64,000 nucleotides of DNA from an uncultured Steroidobacter sp. GTDB lineage: Bacteria; Pseudomonadota; Gammaproteobacteria; Steroidobacterales; Steroidobacteraceae. The stretch is from NCBI RefSeq assembly GCF_937958065.1, contig NZ_CALFXI010000002.1, positions 62,001 to 126,000 of the forward strand. Direction: 5' to 3'. Positions 1-12,037 of this stretch are shown piece after piece. Both the position numbers and the translations under genes were made by a program. The notes beneath the pieces were generated by a model, which was not told where the DNA came from, made no database searches, and worked only from the letters and a program-made list of their open reading frames with translations. Positions within the stretch are counted from its first letter, which is position 1; every line of letters starts with the position of its first letter.

Positions 1-89
1 TTGAATGAGAGATGGCAATCGACCACTGGGCCGCAAACGCCTCGATTTCCGATCTCCGGCCAACTTCGCTCGCATCCCCGGCGCTGTCG

Positions 90-244
90 GCAGCGGGAGG
101 GTCAGGGAGGTCCTCCCGGCAAATGGATAAAACAGGGACGTTTTTCCATTAGCAGCTACAGGGAGGTACAGCAGCGCGCCGCGCGACAGCGCAGGCGCGG
201 CGTGCGTCGCGGTGCCGGGAGGACCTCCCTGACCCTCCCGCTGC
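90..244. repeat. Palindromic interspersed element, copy 1
   Basis: Perfect 31-bp inverted repeats at 90-120 and 214-244 enclose about 93 bp. The interior contains ACAGGGACG at 132-140 and a GC-rich stretch. The same architecture recurs in opposite orientation at 60929-61085. It lies directly downstream of the alpha-2-macroglobulin gene (minus strand) and could act as a terminator or be a MITE-like element. Bases 1-89 show no gene that I can support. Confidence 0.75.
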
Positions 245-284
245 GAGCCACTGACGCCCTCCGAACCACCGACGCCTCTTTGCA

Positions 285-3200
285 TCACGGCCGCGACACC
301 TCAATCCGCCCGGACGCTGACCGACCAACGACGCTCCGGTCATACATCGCCTCGCCATACGCCGGCGGCGTCACATACGACCCAACGTTCGTCGCCTTGA
401 TGCGATACACGATCTCCGAAACCTCACTGTTCGCATTCGCATAGAACACCACGCGATCCTCACGCATGTCCGCATAGTGCAGCGACGCTTTCTGATTGCC
501 GACGCAGATCTGACATCGCCAGCCGCCGTACACCTGCTCGTAACCGCCGTCTTCCTGACCTTCCGCCGCCTCCGCAAACGGCGTCTGCGCCGCTTCGGTC
601 GGAACGACCAGCTCGAAGCCACCGGGCAGCAGATCGACCAACGCGAGATTGGAGAACTCGCCCTGCTTCAAACCTCGGAACTTCAAGTGCACATCGATCT
701 GATCGCCCATCTTCACCTGAGTGATCGGCTTGCCGCTGCTGTCCGTGTACTCGCGCAACACTTCCAATCCCTGCTTGATCGCCTGCGTAGGCGGCTTGCG
801 GTCGAAGCCGGACTGCTCGATCAGGTAGTACGCATTCAGATTGGTGTTGTTCGTGAACTTCAGCGCAGCCGCCTGATCGCTGAACTGCACCGTCGGGAAC
901 AAGCTCTCCGGCAACGCCAGCGCCCGAACACTCTTGTTCTTGAGCACCTCCGCAATCGCCAGATTGCGCGCCGCGCCCTCCGTCGCGGCGGCATACGCAT
1001 CGAGCGCGAGCAAGGTCGTGCCCGCCGACAGCGAATGGTAGTAACCATCGGTCACTCGCTTCGCCATCGTCGTGAACACTTCGCTCGGCACCGTCTTCAA
1101 TCGCTCCGGGAAGTGCCGCGAGATGACGAACAGCAACAACGCATCGCGCGTCATCGGATCGTTGTACAGCTCATCGACCGGCGCATCGAAACGCGTGCCC
1201 GAGATCAAGCTTTCCGCATCCCGATCCTGCCGCATCAGATCCAGCGCCGCCGCCAGCCACGCAGCGGTCAGATCCTTCTCCCACTGTCCTCGATAGCGCT
1301 CTGCCAAACGCTTCCGGGCGGCGCTGATTTCCGCCGCCATGCGCTGACCCTGTCTCGTCAGCAGATAAATCGCATATGCGCTCTGCCGCTCATCGGTGAG
1401 ATTGTTGCCATCACGTTGCGCGACCTGCCGCAGATAGGAGTTGCCGTTCGCGACCAGATCGCCCGGGATGGCCTGACCGCGCTCGCCCGCTTCCAGCAGC
1501 AGATGCTGGGCGTACAACGAAACGAACTCGACCACCTCATTGCCGCCCGGCCACAGCTTGTACGCGCCCGTCTCCGTCTGGCGCGAGCGCAGTTCCCCGA
1601 TCAGCGAAGCAATATCGGCGCCGTCGCGCGTCTTGACGTACCCAAACTCCGGCCGTGACGTCAGCAGCACCGCCGGCATCGACATGCTGACGATCTGCTC
1701 CGTGCACGCGTATGGATAATTCGAGAGATACGCGACGAAGCCATGCGCGAACTGCAGCGGCAGCATCGACGCGCCGGTTTCCAGCCTGCGGTGATGCGGA
1801 TACATCTGCCGCTCTATGCGAATCTCGCGATCGCCTTGCTCCAGCACGCCCGCGCTCAGCTGCGTCATGAACGGCGTTGCCGGGCGCACACTGAGATCGA
1901 TCTTCCGTTTGCCGCTCGCGTTACCCAGGCGCGCGCTGAAGCTCATGTTCGCCGGGCCCGGCGCATCCTTCGCCCGCAATCGGAAGCGCACCGAGCCTTC
2001 GCGGCCTTCGGCGATGCCGACGTCCTGCTTCGGTTCGCCCACGACTTCCAGGCCGGCGTCCGTTTCCAATGTCACAGCAATCGTGGCGCTCGTGCCCGAG
2101 CCTTCGACGTTGTTGGACACGCCGACGCTCACATCGAACTCGTCGCCCGGCGATACCGTCGTCGGTGCATTTGGCGACAGCACGAAGTCGCCGCGAACCA
2201 GCGTGCGACTCTCGTGCACGCCCACCCGATCATCAGTCACGGCGATCGCCATGACGCGCAGCGTGCCATTGAAGTAATCAGGCACCGTGTACTTCAGCTC
2301 GCGCGTCGTCGAATCCGCATCGACGATGCCCGACCAGTACGCCACCGGCTTCTCGCCTTTGCGACGGAACGGATTGAGATGCTTGCCCAGCAAGCCTTCC
2401 GCATCGCCACCCGGTGCCGCTGCCAGGCCGAGCTGTCGGAACTCGGGCAGGATCAGATCCAGGATCTGCGTGGTCGACACTTCGAGCGCACGCTTCTGGA
2501 AGAAATACCCGAGCGGGTCGGGTGTCTTGTACGCCGCGACCTGCAGAATGCCTTCATCCACCGCGAACAACACCAGCCGCGACGGGCGCTCGGTGCGATA
2601 ACGGAACGTCAGGTCTTGGCCCGGTTTCACGAGCGAAGGTGCTTCAACGGTGACCGGATTGCGCCGCGCATCCACCGCGATCGAGAACGGTTGCACGCCG
2701 TAGGACATCGGGCTGGTGTAGATCTCGGACGAGCCCGCGTCGCGCACGAACGTGACCGAGACATACGCGTTGCCTTCCAAGCCCTCCGGCAACGTGATCC
2801 GCTGCACCGAGCTGGTGGTCGAAGTCTTGAACCATTTCCAGGCATACACGCGCTCGCGCTCGATGGTGATCAAGCCCGCGCCTTCGTAGGGAGCGCGAAT
2901 CGAGACTTCCACTTCCTCGCCAGGCGCGTAATCACGCTTCGACAGGGTCAGCTGGAGCTCGGCGTTCTTCTCCAGCGTACGAGTCACGTTGCCTTCGCCC
3001 GCGACCTGATAGTCGAAGCGGGCGAGCTGCTGGCCGGACGCGTCTTTCACGACGTACGCGAAATTGCCCGGTGCATCAGTGACCAGCTTGAGCGAATGAC
3101 CGGTCGCTGGGATCGTCAGTGGCGTATCGCCGAGCGAGGTCTCTTTGCGACGCGACTCATATTTATAAGTGCCGTTCGCCTGGCGCATCAGCACCGAGAC

Positions 3201-6158
3201 GAAGCGCGTTTCCAAACGCGTCAGCACCAGTCCGCTCACTTCCGTGCGCTGCGCCTTCGGATCGATCGCAATGAGATTCACGGTGCGCTCGCTGTTGCGC
3301 GACAGGTAGCCCAGCTCGCCATCCGGTTTGTAACCGACCAGGTACGGCATGTTGGACACCAGCTGTGCAGCTTCGCTCGTGACGCCTCGACCGCCGTCCG
3401 CCTCGAAGCCTTGCGAGACCAGATGCACGCGATACGTCGCCTTCGCAAAGCGCTGCAGATTCAGCGGGAGCGTCGCTTTGCCTTGCGCATCCGTGGTTGC
3501 ATCGGCGAGCTGCTCGCTGAAGCCTTCACGCGCGTATTGCGGATCATGGAACTGATAGTCCGGATAGGCGCGGAACGACGGAATGTTCGGGGTGAGCGTC
3601 AGATTCGACACGATGCGCCGATTCTCGGCGGGCGTTCCGAACAGATTTTCCAGTTGGATGTGAGCTTCCAGATCATCCGGCGACACCCAGCCATCGGCGG
3701 ACGTGGCGGAGAACGCCGCCTTCATCCGCAGGCGGTCCGGTTGGAAGTCGCGCACTTGCACGGTCGTCGAGCCGATCAGATCGGCGCGGTACTGATCGCG
3801 CACGATGGACAGCGACAAGGTGTACGTGCCGGTCGGCGATGTTTCTTTGGTCGCCTGCCGGATTTCGCCGAACCCGGCGGGGCCGGGCCGGAAGGTCTCG
3901 CGGCGGATCACCGTACCTCGCGGATCGGTGACTTCGAGGCGTAGCGGCACGTCGGACAGCCGGCCGCTCCATTCCTGATTGCGCACCAGCGCGCCGGCGT
4001 GAATCTCTTCACCCGGTCGATAAATGCCGCGGTCCGAGAAAATATAAGCGGACAACGCCGTGCGTTCGGCCGCGCTCTCGACGCCGCCGATTTCGAAGCG
4101 CGACAGGTCGAGCGAGCGGCCGCGGTAATCGAGCGGCAGGAACGAGCTGTCGCCGCCACGGCGTGCCAGATAGAGCACCGGCGCTTTCTCGCGCTGGAAA
4201 CTCTTCAGGTCGGGGAAGCGAACGTGACCGTCGCCATCGCTGGTCTCGGTCAGGACGGGCAAGCCGTTGCGGCCGATGATCTCCACGGACGCACCCGCAA
4301 TGGGCGCGCCGGTTGCGATGGATTGCACGAACACATCCTGCGAGCCGTCGACCGAGCGCTTCACGACCAGGCCCAGATCGGTGACCACGATCACGCGTGC
4401 GTCCGCGAGTTGCGCACCGATGGTTTGATTCCAAGCCTCCGGGGTGTAATCCAGCGGCTGGTTGCTGTCCGGATTCCAGGCTTGCACACGCAGCAGGAAC
4501 ACGCCGCGGCGATCGCCGGCGTTATCGTCCAGATATTTGCCCAGGTCGACCGATTCGTACTGCGCTTTGCCCGGATCGCCCGATTCCAGTCGGATGACTT
4601 CGTAGAAGCGCTCGGTGATGTTCGCCGATTCGAACGCCCAGTTGTTGAACTGCGGCGTGCCGAAGCTGCCGCTGGTCTGGGTCACGAGGTGTTGCAGCTG
4701 GCGCGGCAACAACCGGCCGATCTCGACGCGAATGGCGGGCAGGTTGCGAGCAAACAAGCTCACGGTCTTCTCGCCCGACATCGACAGCAGCGAGCCTTGG
4801 TGCAGGATGCTCAGCTCGCGCGGGAACTCGGGCACTTGCACGATGCGTTCGACGCTCTCGCCGAGCACGTAGCCGCCGAAAGACTTCAGGCCCGCATCGA
4901 TCTTGATATAGAGATAACGGCCGGGCGCGGCTCGATAGCGCAGGCTGTGCAGCTCGTAGTGCTCCTGCTCGCCGGGAATCTGTTCGAGCTTCAGCTCGTT
5001 CTGCGGCGTCAGCACTTCGGGACGGAACGTCGCGTCGGTCCACGGATAGGGTCGGTCGGTACGGCCTCGGAACTGCTCCTGCAGCTTCGGATCCGGATGT
5101 CTTTCCGGCAGCAGCCACGCATGCACCTTCGGCGGCAGATCTTTCTCGGGCACCGAGAACGACGTGTTGATCAGCAGCACCTGATCGGGCTCGTTGCGCT
5201 CATTGCGCACGATGTCGAGCGCGAGGTTGGCAACCTTCAAGCTGTTGAGACCGGGCACCTCGACGTTGGCGGTGAGCGTGTCTTTGGATTCATTGCCGCC
5301 GCGCGCCGCGCGTGTGCCGGGCTCGATGATGATTTGCAGGCGACCGGCTTTGGGCGGCACTTCCAGCTGCGCCGAATGCACGAAAGCATTCAGCTTCAGC
5401 TTGTCATAGATCACGGTGAACGCCGGCGCGGCCAGTTCCTTTTCGATGCTGTCCGACACCTTGTTGAACATCTTCAGCTTCACGCGCTTTTCGAAGCTCG
5501 CCGGATCGACCGGATGCGTAAAGGCGATGCTCGCGACCACTTTCTTGTTGCCGGCAACCACCGGGTCCTGATGAAACTCGGTGTTGCTCAGCGTGGCGAC
5601 GAAGGCCGGCGACTGGAATTCGAACTTGTAGTCCTCGAGCGTGACGTGCGCGGCCGCGAACTGCTTGCGCGACAACTCGACCTGGTAGCGCTGACCGATG
5701 GGCCAGTCGGCGGCCGGCTGAAAACGCAGCGTGCGATCGTCATCCCAGAACCACTGACCCGCGATCGCCGGGCGGATGTCGATGCCAGCCTGCTTCGGGT
5801 CCACGGGCTGGCCGGCGCGTTCCAGCGTGGCGGTGGATGCCGAGAAAGACACGACCAGTGGATTGGGCGGGCCTGGCGGCTCGCAGGCATAACAGGTGAG
5901 ACCCGGCGCATTCACAGTGAACGTGGTGAGCACGGGCTGCGGGCGATTTTTGTACCACTGCCAGCTGAACCATGCCCCGGCGATCAGCACGACGATGCTC
6001 GCCATCACCAGAGCGGCGGCGCGCGGGTTGGCACGCGCCGATGTGTTGAGCCGACCCGCACCCTGGCGAACCGCCCCAGTGGCGGCAGTGAGCCAGCCGG
6101 GCGGCCGCCAGTTCAGTTCACCGAAGATCGTCCGTAAAGCGGCACGAAACCGTTCCAT
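285..6158 (-). CDS. Bacterial alpha-2-macroglobulin family protein with thioester motif, membrane-anchored
   Basis: 1957 residues, in the size range of large bacterial alpha-2-macroglobulins (YfhM class), which trap foreign proteases in the periplasm. A single membrane segment at about residues 47-66 follows a basic N-terminus. There is no lipobox, so this copy looks anchored by a signal-anchor rather than by lipid. MG-type beta domains fill the N-terminal two thirds. The thioester motif CTEQ is intact at Cys1485-Gln1488 in the context YPYACTEQ, followed by the helical thioester domain and a C-terminal receptor-binding-like domain. In many proteobacteria pbpC sits beside this gene; here the downstream side leaves the window. 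A palindromic element follows the stop. Family assignment is secure; the protease-trap role is from family knowledge. Confidence 0.93.
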   Translation of the reverse strand: MERFRAALRTIFGELNWRPPGWLTAATGAVRQGAGRLNTSARANPRAAALVMASIVVLIAGAWFSWQWYKNRPQPVLTTFTVNAPGLTCYACEPPGPPNPLVVSFSASTATLERAGQPVDPKQAGIDIRPAIAGQWFWDDDRTLRFQPAADWPIGQRYQVELSRKQFAAAHVTLEDYKFEFQSPAFVATLSNTEFHQDPVVAGNKKVVASIAFTHPVDPASFEKRVKLKMFNKVSDSIEKELAAPAFTVIYDKLKLNAFVHSAQLEVPPKAGRLQIIIEPGTRAARGGNESKDTLTANVEVPGLNSLKVANLALDIVRNERNEPDQVLLINTSFSVPEKDLPPKVHAWLLPERHPDPKLQEQFRGRTDRPYPWTDATFRPEVLTPQNELKLEQIPGEQEHYELHSLRYRAAPGRYLYIKIDAGLKSFGGYVLGESVERIVQVPEFPRELSILHQGSLLSMSGEKTVSLFARNLPAIRVEIGRLLPRQLQHLVTQTSGSFGTPQFNNWAFESANITERFYEVIRLESGDPGKAQYESVDLGKYLDDNAGDRRGVFLLRVQAWNPDSNQPLDYTPEAWNQTIGAQLADARVIVVTDLGLVVKRSVDGSQDVFVQSIATGAPIAGASVEIIGRNGLPVLTETSDGDGHVRFPDLKSFQREKAPVLYLARRGGDSSFLPLDYRGRSLDLSRFEIGGVESAAERTALSAYIFSDRGIYRPGEEIHAGALVRNQEWSGRLSDVPLRLEVTDPRGTVIRRETFRPGPAGFGEIRQATKETSPTGTYTLSLSIVRDQYRADLIGSTTVQVRDFQPDRLRMKAAFSATSADGWVSPDDLEAHIQLENLFGTPAENRRIVSNLTLTPNIPSFRAYPDYQFHDPQYAREGFSEQLADATTDAQGKATLPLNLQRFAKATYRVHLVSQGFEADGGRGVTSEAAQLVSNMPYLVGYKPDGELGYLSRNSERTVNLIAIDPKAQRTEVSGLVLTRLETRFVSVLMRQANGTYKYESRRKETSLGDTPLTIPATGHSLKLVTDAPGNFAYVVKDASGQQLARFDYQVAGEGNVTRTLEKNAELQLTLSKRDYAPGEEVEVSIRAPYEGAGLITIERERVYAWKWFKTSTTSSVQRITLPEGLEGNAYVSVTFVRDAGSSEIYTSPMSYGVQPFSIAVDARRNPVTVEAPSLVKPGQDLTFRYRTERPSRLVLFAVDEGILQVAAYKTPDPLGYFFQKRALEVSTTQILDLILPEFRQLGLAAAPGGDAEGLLGKHLNPFRRKGEKPVAYWSGIVDADSTTRELKYTVPDYFNGTLRVMAIAVTDDRVGVHESRTLVRGDFVLSPNAPTTVSPGDEFDVSVGVSNNVEGSGTSATIAVTLETDAGLEVVGEPKQDVGIAEGREGSVRFRLRAKDAPGPANMSFSARLGNASGKRKIDLSVRPATPFMTQLSAGVLEQGDREIRIERQMYPHHRRLETGASMLPLQFAHGFVAYLSNYPYACTEQIVSMSMPAVLLTSRPEFGYVKTRDGADIASLIGELRSRQTETGAYKLWPGGNEVVEFVSLYAQHLLLEAGERGQAIPGDLVANGNSYLRQVAQRDGNNLTDERQSAYAIYLLTRQGQRMAAEISAARKRLAERYRGQWEKDLTAAWLAAALDLMRQDRDAESLISGTRFDAPVDELYNDPMTRDALLLFVISRHFPERLKTVPSEVFTTMAKRVTDGYYHSLSAGTTLLALDAYAAATEGAARNLAIAEVLKNKSVRALALPESLFPTVQFSDQAAALKFTNNTNLNAYYLIEQSGFDRKPPTQAIKQGLEVLREYTDSSGKPITQVKMGDQIDVHLKFRGLKQGEFSNLALVDLLPGGFELVVPTEAAQTPFAEAAEGQEDGGYEQVYGGWRCQICVGNQKASLHYADMREDRVVFYANANSEVSEIVYRIKATNVGSYVTPPAYGEAMYDRSVVGRSASGRIEVSRP

Positions 6159-6330
6159 TCACAACCCCGTTGCGAGACAGATTTAGGCCAGACTCCGCCA
6201 GATCGCGGCGTTAGCCGGCATGTTGGGCGGCGATTCTGCCCGAACCCGGACACGAATGTGGCAAAGCGGTGGCAAGCGCGGGACAATGCCACCCCGCCGG
6301 CTTCGGCCGGCCAGTCGGGATCGAACGGCC

Positions 6331-6792
6331 ATGAGCGAGTACACCGCGACCATCCACTGGCGCCGTCGCGGCGCTGCATTTACCGACAACAAGTATTCCC
6401 GGGCGCACGAGTGGCGCTTCGATGGCGGAGTCACCGTGCCCGGCTCCAGCTCGCCGCACGTGGTTCGGGTGCCGCTCTCGGACCCGAATGCGGTCGACCC
6501 CGAGGAGGCGTTCGTTGCTTCCTTATCCAGCTGTCACATGCTGTTTTTCCTGTCGTTCGCGGCCAAGCAAGGCTTCGTGGTGGACAGCTACGAGGACCAG
6601 GCGGTCGGCGTCATGGCCCGGAACGAGGCCGGCAAGATGGCGATGACGGTCGTGACCCTGCGCCCCAAAGTGGTGTTTTCCGGGACGCAGCCCAGCGCCG
6701 AGCAGCTGCAAGAGCTGCATCACCGCTCGCACGATGAATGTTTCATCGCTTCGTCGGTCAAAACCGACGTGCGCTGCGAGCCGGTTGCGTAA
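6331..6792 (+). CDS. OsmC/Ohr-family peroxiredoxin-like protein
   Basis: 153 residues. OsmC-family proteins reduce organic hydroperoxides with two cysteines. Both are present: one in SSCH at about residue 70 and one in HDECF near residue 137. The ATG at 6331 was chosen because the protein then begins at the family's usual N-terminus; the upstream reading frame is basic and non-conserved. It stands divergent from the alpha-2-macroglobulin gene and 83 bp upstream of a lipoprotein gene with which it may be cotranscribed. Which subfamily (OsmC, Ohr or YhfA-like) it belongs to cannot be settled by eye. Confidence 0.85.
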   Translation: MSEYTATIHWRRRGAAFTDNKYSRAHEWRFDGGVTVPGSSSPHVVRVPLSDPNAVDPEEAFVASLSSCHMLFFLSFAAKQGFVVDSYEDQAVGVMARNEAGKMAMTVVTLRPKVVFSGTQPSAEQLQELHHRSHDECFIASSVKTDVRCEPVA

Positions 6793-6875
6793 ATCCGTCC
6801 GCCGCGTAGCATTCGCCGTTCGCCTGTCGAACGGCCGTGGCCATCGACCATAGAAAATTCCTGGGTTTCGCCTGC

Positions 6876-7496
6876 ATGAACAAGATTCGTCCGCTTTTGC
6901 CTGCCTGGCGGCTGATCGTCGGCTGTGCCGTGCTGCTGCCATTGCTGGCCGCCTGTGGGGGCGGCAGCGAGCTGGTCTGCAAGGAGAAGAACGAGCCTTA
7001 TCTGGCTTCGCGTAACAATCCGATGCTAAAAGTGCCGGACGGCATGACTCAGCCGAACCGCACCGAGGCCCTGACGATTCCAGAGCCCACGGCCGGCCGT
7101 CACACCGGCACTGGCTGCCTGGATGAGCCGCCGTCTTATTTCCGCTCCACCGGCACGACCGCGCGTTCGCCCGAAGAAGTGGTCGCGAGCTGGGCCCAGG
7201 CCTGGGCAAACCGCGAAGCGGATGCGGTCGTCGCGCTTTATTCTTCCAGCTTCACCGCGCCGACGGATTCGGCCGGTAGCGCGGCCTGGCTGGAGCAGCG
7301 TCGGGAGCAGGTGGCCACCGGCCCGGTGCCCGATTCGGTGGTCGAGGGCATGCGCGTCGAACCCGATGGCGCGGACCGGCGCATCGTGCGTTTCGTGCAG
7401 AAGTTCGGCACCAACTCGTTGCGTAAGGAGTTGACCCTGGTGCGCGAAGGCGCTTCCTGGCGCATCGTCGCCGAGAAGGTGGCCGAAGTTAAATAA
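6876..7496 (+). CDS. Putative lipoprotein with NTF2/SnoaL-like domain
   Basis: 206 residues. A type II signal peptide ends in LLAAC, so the protein is predicted to be a lipoprotein. After a linker with two further cysteines, the C-terminal 120 residues contain SPEEVVASWAQAWANREAD, the opening helix typical of NTF2-like/DUF4440 folds, and end in a strand-rich WRIVAEK segment. The ATG at 6876 puts the signal peptide at the N-terminus. The stop lies 11 bp before glgP, so it is probably cotranscribed with the glycogen genes, but nothing shows a role in carbohydrate metabolism. Function unknown. Confidence 0.75.
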   Translation: MNKIRPLLPAWRLIVGCAVLLPLLAACGGGSELVCKEKNEPYLASRNNPMLKVPDGMTQPNRTEALTIPEPTAGRHTGTGCLDEPPSYFRSTGTTARSPEEVVASWAQAWANREADAVVALYSSSFTAPTDSAGSAAWLEQRREQVATGPVPDSVVEGMRVEPDGADRRIVRFVQKFGTNSLRKELTLVREGASWRIVAEKVAEVK

Positions 7497-7507
7497 GAGA
7501 GGCTTTC

Positions 7508-9979
<2,472 letters not shown>

Positions 9980-10046
9980 TCGGGAACCCGGGCGGCCGGG
10001 CGGTGTTGTGAAGGGACAGCTTCAGGCGAGAACTTATTTCACCCCT

Positions 10047-11957
10047 ATGACGTCCGGGCTTTCCGATCTCGATCTGCACCTGTTCGGTGAGGGCAATCAT
10101 CACCACATCCACCAGAAGCTGGGTGCGCATCCGGAAGTGCATGACGGCGTGGCCGGCACGCGCTTCGCGGTGTGGGCGCCGAATGCCCGGCGCGTCAGTG
10201 TGGTCGGTGACTTCAATGACTGGGACGGCAATCGCAACGTCCTGCAGCCGCGCGGCCAGTCGGGAGTGTGGGAAACCTTCGTGGCCGGCGCCGGCGTAGG
10301 CGCTTGTTACAAATTCGAAATCATCGGTGCGCACGGCCAGCACCTGATGAAAGCCGACCCGTATGCATTCCAGATGCAGTTGCGGCCGCAGAGTGCGTCG
10401 ATCATCGCCGATATCGACGGTTATCAGTGGGGCGACGAGCAATGGCTGGCGCATCGTCGCAGTTGGGACCCGCTGCGTGCGCCGATCTCGATCTATGAGC
10501 TGCATCCCGGCTCGTGGCGGCGCTCGTGGCATCGCAAGCCCGCCTTCCTGACCTGGGATGAGCTCGCCGACCAGCTGATTCCGTATGTGGTCGACATGGG
10601 CTACACGCACATCGAGCTGGTCGGAGTCGCCGAGCATCCGTTCGATGGCTCGTGGGGCTACCAGGTCCTCGGGCACTTTGCACCGACCGCCCGACACGGC
10701 ACGCCCCAGGATTTCATGCGCTTCGTCGATCGCCTGCACCAGGCGGGCATAGGCGTGTTCATGGACTGGGTGCCCGCGCACTTTCCGCGCGATGGTCACG
10801 GCCTCGCCGACTTCGATGGCACGGCGCTGTACGAACATTCGGATCCGCGCCGTGGCGAGCACATGGAGTGGGGCACGAAAATCTTCAATTACGGCCGCCA
10901 CGAGGTGCGGAACTTTCTGATTGCGAACGCGCTGTTCTGGATCGAGCAATATCACATCGACGGGCTGCGCGTGGATGCGGTTGCATCGATGATCTATCTG
11001 GACTACGCGCGCAAGCCCGGCGAGTGGACGCCGAATCAATATGGCGGCCGCGAGAATCTCGAGGCGATCGACTTCCTGAAACAACTGAACTGGACGGTCG
11101 GTCATTACTTCCCCGGCGTGGTCACCATGGCCGAGGAATCGACTTCGTTCGCCGGCGTGACGCGGCCGGTGCACCTGGGCGGGCTCGGCTTCCATTTCAA
11201 ATGGAACATGGGCTGGATGAACGACACGCTGCGTTACATGGCGCTCGATCCGCTGTATCGCCGGCACAATCACAACCTGATCACGTTCTCGTTCGTGTAC
11301 GCGTTCTCGGAGCATTTCATCCTGCCGCTGTCGCATGACGAAGTCGTGCACGGCAAGCGCTCGCTGCTGGACAAGATGCCCGGCGATGAATGGCGCAAGC
11401 TCGCCAATCATCGCTTCCTGATGGGCTACATGATGACCCACCCCGGCAAGAAGCTGCTGTTCATGGGCGGCGAGTTCGGGCAATGGCACGAATGGCGCGA
11501 CTATGAAGATCTGGCATGGGCCGCGCTTCAGCATCCGCATCATCGACAGCTGCAATCCTGGTGTCGCGCGCTGAATCGTTTGTATCGCGACTATCCCGAG
11601 CTTCATGGCAGCGACAACAGCTGGGAAGGTTTCCGCTGGCTGGAAGTGGACAACGCCAACGAAAGCGTGTTCGCGTTCATGCGCCAGCGCCTGCCGGGCG
11701 AGGACGGCACGCAATTGTTGATCGCCTTCAACGCCACGCCGGTGCCGCGAGACAATTACACTTTTGGTGCACCGGCCGGTGGCCGCTACCGCAAGCTGCT
11801 CGACAGCGACGACGCTGCATTCGGCGGTTCAGGCTATGCGCCCCAGAGCGAACTACAGGCATACGACGAGCCCTGGCGCGACTTCCCGGCCCGCATCACT
11901 TTCAATCTGCCGCCCTTGAGCGTGGTGATCTGGGCGCGCGATCGAGGTGCGGCATAA
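10047..11957 (+). CDS. glgB: 1,4-alpha-glucan branching enzyme
   Basis: 636 residues starting at ATG 10047. A GTG at 10008 would add 13 residues, but the internal start gives MTSGLSDLDLHLF, which matches the family N-terminus. It makes alpha-1,6 branches in glycogen. An N-terminal carbohydrate-binding domain (FAVWAPNARRVSVVGDFNDW) is followed by a GH13 barrel with the nucleophile region DGLRVDAVASMIYLDY, the acid region MAEEST and LPLSHDEVVHGK. It lacks the extra N-terminal domain of the roughly 730-residue enterobacterial enzyme. Second enzyme of the glycogen operon. Confidence 0.97.
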   Translation: MTSGLSDLDLHLFGEGNHHHIHQKLGAHPEVHDGVAGTRFAVWAPNARRVSVVGDFNDWDGNRNVLQPRGQSGVWETFVAGAGVGACYKFEIIGAHGQHLMKADPYAFQMQLRPQSASIIADIDGYQWGDEQWLAHRRSWDPLRAPISIYELHPGSWRRSWHRKPAFLTWDELADQLIPYVVDMGYTHIELVGVAEHPFDGSWGYQVLGHFAPTARHGTPQDFMRFVDRLHQAGIGVFMDWVPAHFPRDGHGLADFDGTALYEHSDPRRGEHMEWGTKIFNYGRHEVRNFLIANALFWIEQYHIDGLRVDAVASMIYLDYARKPGEWTPNQYGGRENLEAIDFLKQLNWTVGHYFPGVVTMAEESTSFAGVTRPVHLGGLGFHFKWNMGWMNDTLRYMALDPLYRRHNHNLITFSFVYAFSEHFILPLSHDEVVHGKRSLLDKMPGDEWRKLANHRFLMGYMMTHPGKKLLFMGGEFGQWHEWRDYEDLAWAALQHPHHRQLQSWCRALNRLYRDYPELHGSDNSWEGFRWLEVDNANESVFAFMRQRLPGEDGTQLLIAFNATPVPRDNYTFGAPAGGRYRKLLDSDDAAFGGSGYAPQSELQAYDEPWRDFPARITFNLPPLSVVIWARDRGAA

Positions 11958-12037
11958 CCTGAAAGTGCGAAGTCAATCAGGCATCTTCGCGAATCGCTAC
12001 TTTTCATGCGGCCCCCGTATCGGTCACCATTCCGCCG

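Noticed and set aside
1743..6137. Long plus-strand frames (733 and 712 codons) over the alpha-2-macroglobulin gene
   Set aside because: Antisense shadows: the minus-strand frame carries the thioester motif and macroglobulin domains; the plus-strand products show none.
6220..6330. Upstream extension of the OsmC-like protein
   Set aside because: The extra 37 residues are Arg-rich and lie in the divergent promoter region; the family begins at the ATG at 6331.
10008..10046. GTG start for glgB
   Set aside because: The added 13 residues have no family counterpart; ATG 10047 gives the usual N-terminus, although its ribosome-binding site is weak.
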